Shown piece by piece: positions 7,969 through 14,794 of a stretch of 14,794 nucleotides of DNA; the first letter of the stretch is position 1; every line of letters starts with the position of its first letter. Under the pieces are notes generated by a model. It did no database searches. It saw only the letters and a list, made by a program, of their open reading frames with translations, and was not told the DNA's origin. Origin of the DNA: Muribaculaceae bacterium (lineage in GTDB: Bacteria > Bacteroidota > Bacteroidia > Bacteroidales > Muribaculaceae); assembly GCA_009775125.1 (NCBI GenBank), contig VSPD01000106.1:1-14794 (forward strand), given 5' to 3'. Position numbers and translations under genes: made by a program.

Positions 7969-9720
7969 TTAAAGTTTATATCCACTGTATTGCGTCTGCG
8001 CTACTTGTAAAGCCTGTTCAAATCTTACTACATCTTCAAAATGACAATCCCTTGCAATCTTACATTCGCTACAATGAAAACATTTTGGGAACCATTGAGA
8101 ACTGAAATATTTTGGCACATCTCGTATCTGCAATAATAATTTGTCAACTGATTCATCACCATATATAAGACGGATGGTGTTCATGTCGCAGCTTCCATCC
8201 AACACCGATGCTACATCGTGTGCACAGCGCAATAATGCCGGAACGGGAATCATCTTACTTTCTATATATTCTATATGCCTTTTCAATACATTATGTGCAC
8301 TTTTGAAATCACCCTTCATTGCGTAGCAATAGAATTTAATGATTGGAGCCGGCACTCGGGCTGCTTTAGATGTGTTCCATTTTTGCAGGTCAAGATTCAT
8401 TAAATCCGGAGCATGACTGATTAACAAATCCGGATTGGTGCTGAATGCCTTGGCTACATCCATTGTCAGCGGTAATCTATGATGCTCCAAACTTTTAGAC
8501 AGAATAATCGAAACTAAATCACTCAGAGGATAATCTATTGACGAGAATCCTGGGATATAGATTGAATATGCCGGAAATCCTAAAAAAGAATTGTCTTTTA
8601 CATAGATATCCCTGCCAAACTTCCCAAATAATGAAACATAGTAATCCAGTTCTTCTTGATAATTTGCGAAATCAATATGAGGAAATCTTTGTTCGGTATT
8701 AGTTTCTTTCAGAATGTAATGAGGGAATCTTCCTGTCCCGTTTTTTAGGGAGTGGCCATACTCCCGTAAATCAGACGGTGATTTTATATCGAAAGTCCTG
8801 AATATTTGATTTGATGCGTTTTCACCTTGAAAAGATTCTGTATAGCATCTTTCTAATGCTGTCACCAGATTAAAGTCTGCCCCTAATCTGAATGCATATT
8901 TCCCTTCTGTTTTATTAATCAACAATAATCCCAGCACAGGAATTCCCATCCCTAAGGAACAATCTTTTATTACAATCTGATATTTATGCTTAAGGGCATT
9001 TAATCGATTAAAGATATCATGTCCTTCAAAAATATTCAAAGGGATAGAGGGCAGATCATATTCATGAAGGTATAATCTCATCAGTACATACCTTTCACAA
9101 ATTTCATTTATGCCTTGCACCAGTGCCTCTTCTCTGCTGTTTCCTGCACACAAACCTGTGCTGCCACACATAGCACGGAACCATTCTACAGGAATAAAAG
9201 TGTATTCTCCGTCGGAAAGATTTTGAAATGGTGCAAATATGCTCACTACCTTATCAATATCGTCAAAATCACAAGCCTTAATTTCCTCTATGTGATTAGG
9301 AAAGAAAGCAGGGATAACAGTATCGGTCAAATCTGCCGATTTAGTTTCTGTCAACTTTTCATCGGGAAAATATTGGAAATTCAGTGCGATTGGCGATAGG
9401 TTGGATTCATCATCCAAATGAGAAAATGATTTAGCGGCATATTTTATATTTTCCCGACATAAGGCCTTATTTTGCAATCTTTCCATGAGCTCTCCATACG
9501 CACTCGCAGTGGCATAAGTCATATCCATACCTTTGCCATTTACCCCGATGTCAAATGGCTCCAGCCCTTTATTGATTATCCTTAACCTGCACGAATGCTC
9601 AGCCCCAGTTGTGGTAAAATATTTGATATCTGTCTTAATCCCATTCAATTCCAAGATGGATTTGACAACGGAAATAGTTTCCTCTGGGTCGCAGGTTTTA
9701 TATTTAGATCGAGCTAACAT
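7969..9720 (-). CDS. YcaO-domain protein with C-terminal four-Cys cluster
   Basis: YcaO proteins use ATP to activate peptide backbone amides, making azolines, thioamides or related changes in RiPPs. This 583-aa protein shows the ATP/Mg motifs: S73-x3-E77-x2-ER in SAYGELMERL, E206-x2-ER in INEICERY, and TESFQG (Glu295, Gln298). The core covers about residues 55-420. The last 40 residues hold KCFHCSECKIARDCH (Cys547, Cys550, Cys553, Cys559), which could bind an iron-sulfur cluster or zinc and is not a standard YcaO feature. No ocin-ThiF, F-protein or TfuA partner is adjacent. The start overlaps the broken radical SAM gene and a methyltransferase follows after 18 bases. The peptide context supports RiPP tailoring rather than a ribosomal target. 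The reaction cannot be read from sequence. Confidence 0.87.
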   Translation of the reverse strand: MLARSKYKTCDPEETISVVKSILELNGIKTDIKYFTTTGAEHSCRLRIINKGLEPFDIGVNGKGMDMTYATASAYGELMERLQNKALCRENIKYAAKSFSHLDDESNLSPIALNFQYFPDEKLTETKSADLTDTVIPAFFPNHIEEIKACDFDDIDKVVSIFAPFQNLSDGEYTFIPVEWFRAMCGSTGLCAGNSREEALVQGINEICERYVLMRLYLHEYDLPSIPLNIFEGHDIFNRLNALKHKYQIVIKDCSLGMGIPVLGLLLINKTEGKYAFRLGADFNLVTALERCYTESFQGENASNQIFRTFDIKSPSDLREYGHSLKNGTGRFPHYILKETNTEQRFPHIDFANYQEELDYYVSLFGKFGRDIYVKDNSFLGFPAYSIYIPGFSSIDYPLSDLVSIILSKSLEHHRLPLTMDVAKAFSTNPDLLISHAPDLMNLDLQKWNTSKAARVPAPIIKFYCYAMKGDFKSAHNVLKRHIEYIESKMIPVPALLRCAHDVASVLDGSCDMNTIRLIYGDESVDKLLLQIRDVPKYFSSQWFPKCFHCSECKIARDCHFEDVVRFEQALQVAQTQYSGYKL

Positions 9721-10105
9721 ATTTCTCTTCTAATCTATTTTTCAACGCATCATAACCCTCTATGGCCGTTAGAGCAAAACAGGTTCCATCACAATTGACT
9801 GAATGCTCCGGGCAATTCTTGCATCTGTTGCTTGTCAGTTTTATCCGTTCTGTTGTGTATCTCTTCGCTATCTCACACATTTCAATCCAACTTGTATTGC
9901 CATCGAAATGGCCAATTTTTACGGGAAATGCGTGGCAAAATCTAAAATTGAAATCCGCGTCAACAAAACCAGGTTGTACCCTTGAACACATTTTCTTTTT
10001 CGCCCCGCCCGGTATTGGCTGGATATCTTTCATGCATTCTGGATATAAGATCACTAATTCCCCATCAAAACGGAAATTGCAATGCCAATTATTTTTCTTG
10101 CATTC

Positions 10106-10108
10106 TAA
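10106..10108. repeat. Target-site duplication, left copy (TAA)
   Basis: Direct TAA beside the left end of the MITE-like element. It matches 10292-10294. Collapsing the two copies restores the radical SAM reading frame, which is the main support for this boundary. Because the element ends are themselves repetitive, a 5-bp duplication with slightly shifted ends is also possible. Confidence 0.6.
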
Positions 10109-10291
10109 GAGATTGTCTAAAAATTTTTTCAAAGGGATTGTCTGCTGATTGTTAGGCTCTTTTTGGTGAATTTTTTAGCTTTTCATCGGTCACGATGCCC
10201 GCATCGCTCTCTCTTCAAACCTCCAAATTCCCTTAAAAACAGCTCTAAAAATCTTTTGGAAAAAATTTTAGACAATCTCTTAGACAATCTC
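10109..10291. mobile_element. 183-bp MITE-like element with terminal inverted repeats
   Basis: Non-coding insertion bounded by inverted repeats of about 21 bases: gagattgtctaaaaattttt at 10109-10128 against its near-complement ending at 10279, and again a gacaatctc end at 10283-10291. A direct TAA flanks it at 10106-10108 and 10292-10294, consistent with a 3-bp target duplication. The right end carries a 12-bp tandem repeat (ttagacaatctc twice, 10268-10291). An internal perfect hairpin, CGATGC-CC-GCATCG, lies at 10193-10206. No transposase frame is present, so it must move in trans if at all. A TNA target and a GAG-type end recall some IS5-group elements; that assignment is a guess. Confidence 0.82.
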
Positions 10292-10294
10292 TAA
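10292..10294. repeat. Target-site duplication, right copy (TAA)
   Basis: Second copy of the TAA flanking the MITE-like element; see the left copy. The flanks outside (cattc on the left, gtatag on the right) join to encode LYLEC on the minus strand. Confidence 0.6.
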
Positions 10295-10859
10295 GTATAG
10301 CTGATCTATTTTATCACGGATAATATCTGTTTTGTCAAAAATATTATCACATAGATCCATGCTTATATTTAGCTCAACACCTCCGGTCAATTCATCATTA
10401 TCAAATATTTTATTTAACTTTTCAATGATATTTCCAACATTGGAGGTTCGTGATATTACAATAGATAAATAGCGAAAACCTGGGTAAGATAATAAAAGCT
10501 TAGACTTATCGAAAGTTCGTTCAATGGTGTTGAAATTATATATTATTCCATCATTAGCTCTGGGGTTAAAGTCTTTAATTACGCTAGACAATGCGTTCGA
10601 GAGAACAATTACCTTTGTAAATAAATCTTGGCATCGTTGGACTATTTCTTTGAAGTTTGGATGGAGTGTTGGTTCTCCACCCATCAATCTCACCATATCA
10701 CATCCATTTGCATATAGGAAATCAAGTAGGTCAAATAGTTTGTTTTTATCCATTATAGCCGACTGATTTCTATAATTTGCATTCAGACAATAGCTACAAT
10801 TGGCATTACAAGATTCAGTAATGAGTAAATCCATATTATATATCTGATTACACGGTGTA

Positions 10860-11573
10860 TTAGTATGTATTTGTTAAATATTTAAGACTTACATAGCGTC
10901 GTTGACCTTTATAATCAATAGCAGCAAAACCATTTTCAGTATCTATTACCTCAACTTGGTTGCCCTTGCGCAATGTTCCTACAACATGACTTGTAGTATT
11001 CGGATGAGTTCGCACATTAAGTACTTCAGCAGTACATTCATATTTAGGATACGTTGGCGTATATGTTTCTGTCTGATTTGAAACGTATTCATGTGTTTTT
11101 GCCCCAGTACAGTTACTTAAGCAAGAAAATGCTATTATGACAGCTAAGACGGCAAGAAATGATACTCCATTCCAAAAAACGAACCTTAATGCACCAACTA
11201 TAAGTTGAAGTAGCCAAGAAAAAAGCCCTATACCAATACAACCTATGCCGAACATAATCATCGCGCCAAATGCATAGACAATAGCCCAAAGAAAGCCGTC
11301 TGAACTCCATTTCCCGATTACCCATATTATTAGTCCTATAGCATAAATCCAAACGCTTATACCAGTAATTAATTCTGCGGCGGAGAACCCTTTATCGGCC
11401 AAGAAATTGCCAATACTTGATATTGCGTTATCAAACCGATTCCAAATATGTTCGTACCAGGGGGTACTATATCGAGAACTATAAGAGTATGAATATGACG
11501 ACTCCCTCACTGGAATGTTTATCCTTGGTGACGGAGCTGTCCTTATAAATCTACCGTATTGGTCTATTGCCAT
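10860..11573 (-). CDS. Membrane protein with C-terminal bacterial SH3 (SH3b) domain
   Basis: 237 aa. Residues 1-60 are soluble and contain a Tyr/Ser-rich run (SSYSYSYSSRYSTPWY). Hydrophobic segments follow at about 68-87, 94-128 (long enough for two passes) and 135-153, then a CLSNC sequence and a polar linker. Residues 178-233 look like an SH3b domain, with its typical start (AEVLNVRTHPNTTSHVVGTLRKG) and end (RRYVSLKYL) shown here only in outline. SH3b domains commonly bind cell-wall peptides or serve as interaction modules. The gene starts 12 bases after the E1-like gene, so it is probably translated from the same mRNA and could place the conjugation module at the membrane. That role is inference. 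The SH3b call is fairly secure; the number of membrane passes is uncertain. Confidence 0.75.
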   Translation of the reverse strand: MAIDQYGRFIRTAPSPRINIPVRESSYSYSYSSRYSTPWYEHIWNRFDNAISSIGNFLADKGFSAAELITGISVWIYAIGLIIWVIGKWSSDGFLWAIVYAFGAMIMFGIGCIGIGLFSWLLQLIVGALRFVFWNGVSFLAVLAVIIAFSCLSNCTGAKTHEYVSNQTETYTPTYPKYECTAEVLNVRTHPNTTSHVVGTLRKGNQVEVIDTENGFAAIDYKGQRRYVSLKYLTNTY

Positions 11574-11585
11574 TATATTACTAAT

Positions 11586-12887
11586 TTAGACATTATCCTT
11601 AGCAGCATATGGCACAATTATACTCGTTGTCACTTGTAAAGGATAAGAAAAAATCTCTGCTTGTTCACCACCAATTCTTGTATCATTAGTGTTGCAGACG
11701 AGAGTATATTGCGTTAAATAAGGTAAAATTCGTTGTGTATATTCTGCATTATCCCGATTTAATAAATCAAGAATTAATTTGACACCAACGATTGTTACGA
11801 AATTGACATCTGCCGATATTCCAGGCTCAAAGGATACTTTTTCAAGATCCGCTTCAGTTGTATAAAACCGTCGGTTTTGTGTCACACGACCGCTTACATA
11901 TCCCGTAACTGCTAAGAAATCCTTATAAGTGGGCATCCCTTCTGGAAGACAATAGAAGATCTCGCCAGCAAAAGCCCTTTCCCAGCATCCTATTGATACA
12001 AAAGAAGAACCAGCACGAATGCCAAGATTACAAGCGTATAGATCTCCTTCTCTATTATCTGCACCACCTATAATTACCGTATCACTATTACAAAAAGAGA
12101 GAACTTCATCTTGATCGACATCCTCTATTGGGAGATTGAATTTTTTAACTTCAGCGTATGGATTGATTGAAAGAATACGGTCTGCTAAAGCGTCTGTTTT
12201 ATAGTGCCCTACATCGTAAATGCCACATTGATGTCTGCAAATGTTATGATAACCGAAAATATCATTATCAACAAGCATAAAATGACCTACACCTGCTTTA
12301 GCAAGCTCAACAGCTACTAAGCTTCCCACTGAACCGCATCCGATGAATAACGCCTTTTTTTTCAGCATTACATCACTTTCGAGGATACCAGTATTACGTG
12401 AAAATAAATCAAGTTTCAAAGAATAGGAATCCTGCTTGACAGGTGTAATGATTATTTTGTCATCCTCTTCTGACTCTCGAAAAGCTTCAAATAGTTGAAG
12501 TTTACCATTGTTCCAATAACCAAATAACTGTGGTAGAGAAACATTGAACTTATTTTCCTCAGTGCACTCAATTTCTAAATATGACTTTACCCCACTCCTC
12601 AGTTTATTTGATGATGATGTTGTTGTTTTCCCTAAAATGATACTATCTAGTCTTTCTATAAGGCATGAAGGAATTAATTCTGACTTAGTTTCCTCATCGC
12701 TAAATATTTTTCCAATCTCATATACTCTATCCTGCTCAATATGGGCATCTATTGGCATAATATTATAGTACTGGGTATTGGATACATAATATCCTCTAAG
12801 AGTTACAGATTTGCCGGCATATTCCACTAATGATGTCGGAATAGCAACAGTGGGGTATCTTCGTTGTTGGATTATTGAGGTTTTCAT
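11586..12887 (-). CDS. ThiF/E1-like adenylating enzyme
   Basis: E1-superfamily enzyme, expected to adenylate the C-terminus of a ubiquitin-like protein and pass it to an E2. In the 433-aa protein, residues 1-175 form an N-terminal region I do not recognise. The Rossmann ATP-binding domain begins at KKALFIGCGSVG (glycine motif 183-188), followed by the acidic LVDND (Asp207), NICRHQ (Arg218), Lys230 in YKTDALADRI, and GGADN (Asp277), all typical ThiF/E1 nucleotide-site residues. Cys301 in SIGCWERAFAGE is a candidate catalytic Cys; Cys313 is another. The order E2, JAB, E2, E1 supports ubiquitin-like conjugation rather than thiamine or molybdopterin synthesis. A role as partner to the YcaO protein downstream is possible but less likely, given the E2 and JAB neighbours. 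Confidence 0.85.
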   Translation of the reverse strand: MKTSIIQQRRYPTVAIPTSLVEYAGKSVTLRGYYVSNTQYYNIMPIDAHIEQDRVYEIGKIFSDEETKSELIPSCLIERLDSIILGKTTTSSSNKLRSGVKSYLEIECTEENKFNVSLPQLFGYWNNGKLQLFEAFRESEEDDKIIITPVKQDSYSLKLDLFSRNTGILESDVMLKKKALFIGCGSVGSLVAVELAKAGVGHFMLVDNDIFGYHNICRHQCGIYDVGHYKTDALADRILSINPYAEVKKFNLPIEDVDQDEVLSFCNSDTVIIGGADNREGDLYACNLGIRAGSSFVSIGCWERAFAGEIFYCLPEGMPTYKDFLAVTGYVSGRVTQNRRFYTTEADLEKVSFEPGISADVNFVTIVGVKLILDLLNRDNAEYTQRILPYLTQYTLVCNTNDTRIGGEQAEIFSYPLQVTTSIIVPYAAKDNV

Positions 12888-12898
12888 TGATAAATGAT

Positions 12899-13540
12899 TT
12901 AATATCTAGTATCAGGCATAGGCGACGGTAAGATATCTCCGGTCAAATAATCTTCACGAATTTCTCCCTTACATATCTTTTCGACAGTCCAACAAAAATG
13001 GTTCGCTTTTTCCATTGCACTTTTGACACCTCCTATACAATCGTTAGCTAATGTATAAGCTCCATCGGCATCCTTGCAAAAACAACCAGGCGTATATCCA
13101 AGAGTCTCTATGACTTGCTCAATAGAAGGATCGGAAAGATAGATTGTCATAATTCCTGACCAATCTCCTTTTCCACCTCCAATTCCTTGGTAAACTAAAG
13201 TTATCTCCCACTCCATATTTTCCATAATCTGTGGTTTGATTATTCCATGCCAGCATAAGGAACCATTCAGAGTTGACTCAGAGTCATCGAGTATGCTCAA
13301 GGAGAAATCTGGATAAGATTCAGCCATGAAAGAAATTTCAGCATTAATGAAGCCATTATCTCGTTCGAACCATATTTTGTCGTTAGATGCCTCATCAGCA
13401 ATATGTTGCATATTCATAGAATTCCCATCAGCTTCCGATGCTGGCAGTGGCCGAGTTTGTGTCTCTGCCGACTCAGTAAGTTCAGCTGAAGACGGTGTAG
13501 ATTCCGTTGAGCTACGCCTGAAAATATTTTTTAGATTCAT
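12899..13540 (-). CDS. E2-like protein lacking the catalytic Cys position (UEV-like)
   Basis: 213-aa paralogue of the E2-like protein at the right edge. Residues 1-54 are a Ser/Thr/Glu-rich low-complexity tail. The core from W57 matches its partner segment by segment: W-F-x2-D, CWHGIIKP (96-103), MEWEITLVYQG, YLSDPSIEQV, and a C-terminal helix with a conserved Trp185. Where the partner has YLCT, this one reads TLAND, so the candidate nucleophile Cys is Ala165. Cys153, Cys155 and Cys168 lie nearby, and Cys168 might be a displaced nucleophile. Known eukaryotic UEV proteins are Cys-less E2 variants that assist an active E2; a similar role is an inference here. The E1-like gene starts 11 bases downstream. 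Alignment was by eye. Confidence 0.6.
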   Translation of the reverse strand: MNLKNIFRRSSTESTPSSAELTESAETQTRPLPASEADGNSMNMQHIADEASNDKIWFERDNGFINAEISFMAESYPDFSLSILDDSESTLNGSLCWHGIIKPQIMENMEWEITLVYQGIGGGKGDWSGIMTIYLSDPSIEQVIETLGYTPGCFCKDADGAYTLANDCIGGVKSAMEKANHFCWTVEKICKGEIREDYLTGDILPSPMPDTRY

Positions 13541-14217
13541 TTATATCCCTTTCTGAGATTTTGGATTATTTCTTTAAAATCGGAAATTGCATCAGAAAGT
13601 GTATAAGGCATAATAGGGGATTCGACCGTTGCTCCTTCTGAGTTGATATCGTTCTGAGATGATGAAGGAGAAACCGATCCAATGACTCCATGTGAATCGA
13701 ACACAGGAAGACTTTCCTCATCAGTGTAATGCAATGCAAGAAATTCCTCAGGAATAGTTTCTCCGTCATCGACATACCATTCTATTGGCTGATATAGCCC
13801 TTGTGGAGAAACATGATACATAGTCATCCTCATTTTTGGGTCACAATTTACCAAAGCGGAAATCGCTCCGCATTGCCGATCCTGAGCGAACTTAATATTG
13901 GTGCCGTCATCTGTACGTGAGAATGTATCCATACTGCTTGGATGACGATGCCAGAGGCCTAGCACTTGAAGATTACCCTTGTATTGAAGAGCAATAACAT
14001 TCGACAGATAGTTGACGAATTCCGCGTCATACTCAAAATATGCCCGCTGATGGATAGTGTGGTATCCTGGAGGAATATTCTCCACAACTATCCAAGCTCC
14101 ATTGTCAAGTACATATCCTATAAGAATACCACCTGTTTCAATCGGGTGCTTATCAATGACTTCTGTAACGATAGAATTGAAAGCCCGTTGAGTAAAAACC
14201 ACATAGTTTTGGCTCAT
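13537..14217 (-). CDS. JAB/JAMM metalloprotease (deubiquitinase-like)
   Basis: Zinc-dependent isopeptidase of the JAB/MPN family, expected to process or remove a ubiquitin-like protein. I start it at the ATG at 14217 (226 aa), 4 bases after the upstream stop. An ATG at 14283 would add 22 residues lying over the E2 gene. All JAMM ligands are present: Glu27 (IETGG), His90 and His92 in WHRHP, Ser100 and Asp103, matching HxHPx6SxxD. The catalytic domain covers about residues 1-130. The remainder is a less conserved tail with a Ser-rich stretch, and I recognise no domain in it. Its stop codon overlaps the start of the next gene by 4 bases (ATGA), so the two are probably translationally coupled. 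Family confidence is high; the substrate is unknown because no ubiquitin-like gene is visible. Confidence 0.88.
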   Translation of the reverse strand: MSQNYVVFTQRAFNSIVTEVIDKHPIETGGILIGYVLDNGAWIVVENIPPGYHTIHQRAYFEYDAEFVNYLSNVIALQYKGNLQVLGLWHRHPSSMDTFSRTDDGTNIKFAQDRQCGAISALVNCDPKMRMTMYHVSPQGLYQPIEWYVDDGETIPEEFLALHYTDEESLPVFDSHGVIGSVSPSSSQNDINSEGATVESPIMPYTLSDAISDFKEIIQNLRKGYK

Positions 14218-14221
14218 AATC

Positions 14222-14794
14222 TTATATGCCGTCTGGCCTATTGAATGTATAAAAATCCAAGTCTCCTGTACATACCAGTTCAAAAGCAGTTAACCATTTT
14301 ACCGCCCACGAAAGGGTTTGTGCAGCTGTTGTTACAGCATAACCGTTGGACATATCTTCTGCTCTTGTGGTACAGAGATATTTTCCACCCTCTCCATCGT
14401 TAATAAGATGGTGTGGATACTGGCCACCGGGAAGTTCGAGCGCATTTCTCACATCTTCTATCGACGGGTCTATAAGGGATACTGCTACGGAACCTCCCAT
14501 TCTGGCATTAGGATGGTTAGGGTGATAAATTGCCATAACATCCCATTCGGTATTGTCATAGATGCCTGGGCGTAATATGCCACGCCAGTAAAGGCAGTTG
14601 TGCCATCGGGATGATGGGTCATTCATCCTGTAGAGACGGAAATATGGAAAGCATTGAGCCATCGCTTCTTTTTCACCTTGAAGTAAAGCTGGATCATTGT
14701 CATACCATTGTGCAGCCAGTTTTCCCTGTTGCGTCACAAGTTTGGTTTGTTCCTGCCCTGTCACATCACCAGTCTCACCCAGCTTTAGGGGCTT
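14222..14794 (-). CDS. E2-like (UBC-fold) conjugating protein, 5' partial
   Basis: Likely ubiquitin-conjugating-enzyme-like protein. A GTG at 14764 would give 180 residues, but the frame stays open to the window edge (ten more codons, reading KPLKLGETGD before V1), so the true start is probably outside. Numbering from that GTG, the E2-like core runs from about W20: LYWRGILRPG (58-67), the strand-rich EWDVMAIYHP, SLIDPSIEDV, then an HH pair (118-119) followed by the YLCT segment with candidate catalytic Cys131, and a C-terminal helix with Trp153. Bacterial E2 families carry such a His...Leu-Cys arrangement. The residues before W20 are polar and linker-like, suggesting another domain upstream. 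It is a paralogue of the protein at 12899-13540. It is followed 4 bases later by the JAB protease gene. Family call by motif only; no subfamily is claimed. Confidence 0.7.
   Translation of the reverse strand, partial: KPLKLGETGDVTGQEQTKLVTQQGKLAAQWYDNDPALLQGEKEAMAQCFPYFRLYRMNDPSSRWHNCLYWRGILRPGIYDNTEWDVMAIYHPNHPNARMGGSVAVSLIDPSIEDVRNALELPGGQYPHHLINDGEGGKYLCTTRAEDMSNGYAVTTAAQTLSWAVKWLTAFELVCTGDLDFYTFNRPDGI

Larger units (their letters stand above)
9704..10834 (-). pseudogene. Radical SAM/SPASM protein gene interrupted by a MITE-like insertion
   Basis: The N-terminal part (10834 down to about 10295) has the radical SAM cluster motif CNANCSYC (Cys9, Cys13, Cys16) and an MGGEPT motif, then runs into a stop at 10280-10282 inside the insertion. 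The C-terminal part (frame open from about 10132 to 9704) carries the auxiliary-cluster region with paired Cys (CSRVQPGF, FRFCHAF, CKNCPEHSVNCDGTC). Removing 10109-10294 (the insertion plus one copy of the target duplication, 186 bases) joins the halves in frame as QLYLECKKNN, giving an intact protein of about 314 aa. The damage is therefore recent. The two halves could be made as separate peptides, since the second frame has a TTG inside the insertion, but a working split enzyme seems unlikely. The 3' end overlaps the YcaO gene by 17 bases. Confidence 0.85.

Noticed and set aside
9704..10132. Stand-alone 142-aa SPASM-only protein
   Set aside because: Its first nine residues come from the MITE-like insertion. 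The rest joins in frame to the upstream radical SAM half when the insertion is removed, so it is a gene fragment.
11586..12887. E1-like protein as the cyclodehydratase partner of the YcaO
   Set aside because: Azoline-forming YcaO proteins often need an E1-like partner, but this one is embedded between two E2-like genes, a JAB gene and an SH3b gene, far from the YcaO. Ubiquitin-like activation is the better fit.
14215..14283. Longer N-terminus for the JAB protein (ATG at 14283)
   Set aside because: The extra 22 residues lie mostly over the end of the E2 gene. The ATG at 14217 begins 4 bases after its stop and directly precedes the conserved fold.
1..14794. CRISPR array, tRNA or rRNA genes
   Set aside because: No regularly spaced repeats and no cloverleaf or ribosomal RNA-like sequence were noticed; the window is almost fully coding.

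Overview
The window looks like chromosomal or mobile-element DNA of a member of the Bacteroidota, probably Bacteroidales. The base composition is moderately AT-rich. Start codons are preceded by A/T-rich stretches rather than clear Shine-Dalgarno sites, and the protein families fit. This is an inference from style and gene content, not a species call. Every gene I can support lies on the minus strand, with overlaps or gaps of a few bases, so transcription runs from 14794 towards 1. No stretch longer than 300 bases lacks a gene.

Region A (14794 to 10860) is a ubiquitin-like conjugation/deconjugation module. In transcription order it has an E2-like protein whose reading frame is open past the window edge, a JAB/JAMM metalloprotease, a second E2-like protein that appears to lack the catalytic Cys, a ThiF/E1-like adenylating enzyme, and a multi-pass membrane protein with a C-terminal SH3b domain. 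No ubiquitin-like protein is visible. It may lie upstream, or at the unseen N-terminus of the first E2.

Region B (10834 to 61) is a radical-SAM-rich RiPP (ribosomally made, modified peptide) biosynthetic cluster. It has a radical SAM/SPASM gene broken by a 183-bp MITE-like insertion, a YcaO protein with a C-terminal four-Cys cluster, a class I SAM methyltransferase, and a 42-aa precursor-like peptide ending in LCDASCID. Then come a radical SAM/SPASM enzyme, a 35-aa precursor-like peptide ending in GWHTDAWKMPH, two tandem paralogous radical SAM/SPASM enzymes, a HemN/HemW-like radical SAM protein, and a cobalamin-binding radical SAM protein with the GCWKGYKSHCTFCG motif of RiPP maturases. The two peptides are too short for ordinary gene calling. 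Each is followed by an RNA hairpin and then by a radical SAM gene.

Working model (inference): two different ribosomal peptides are modified by a shared set of radical SAM, YcaO and methyltransferase enzymes. The hairpins would raise peptide expression relative to the enzymes downstream. One radical SAM enzyme has been lost to a small transposon. The close, same-strand neighbourhood of an E1/E2/JAB module and a multi-enzyme RiPP cluster is unusual, and may be either a functional link or co-residence on an island. No transporter, leader peptidase or immunity gene is seen, so the system probably extends beyond one or both edges.
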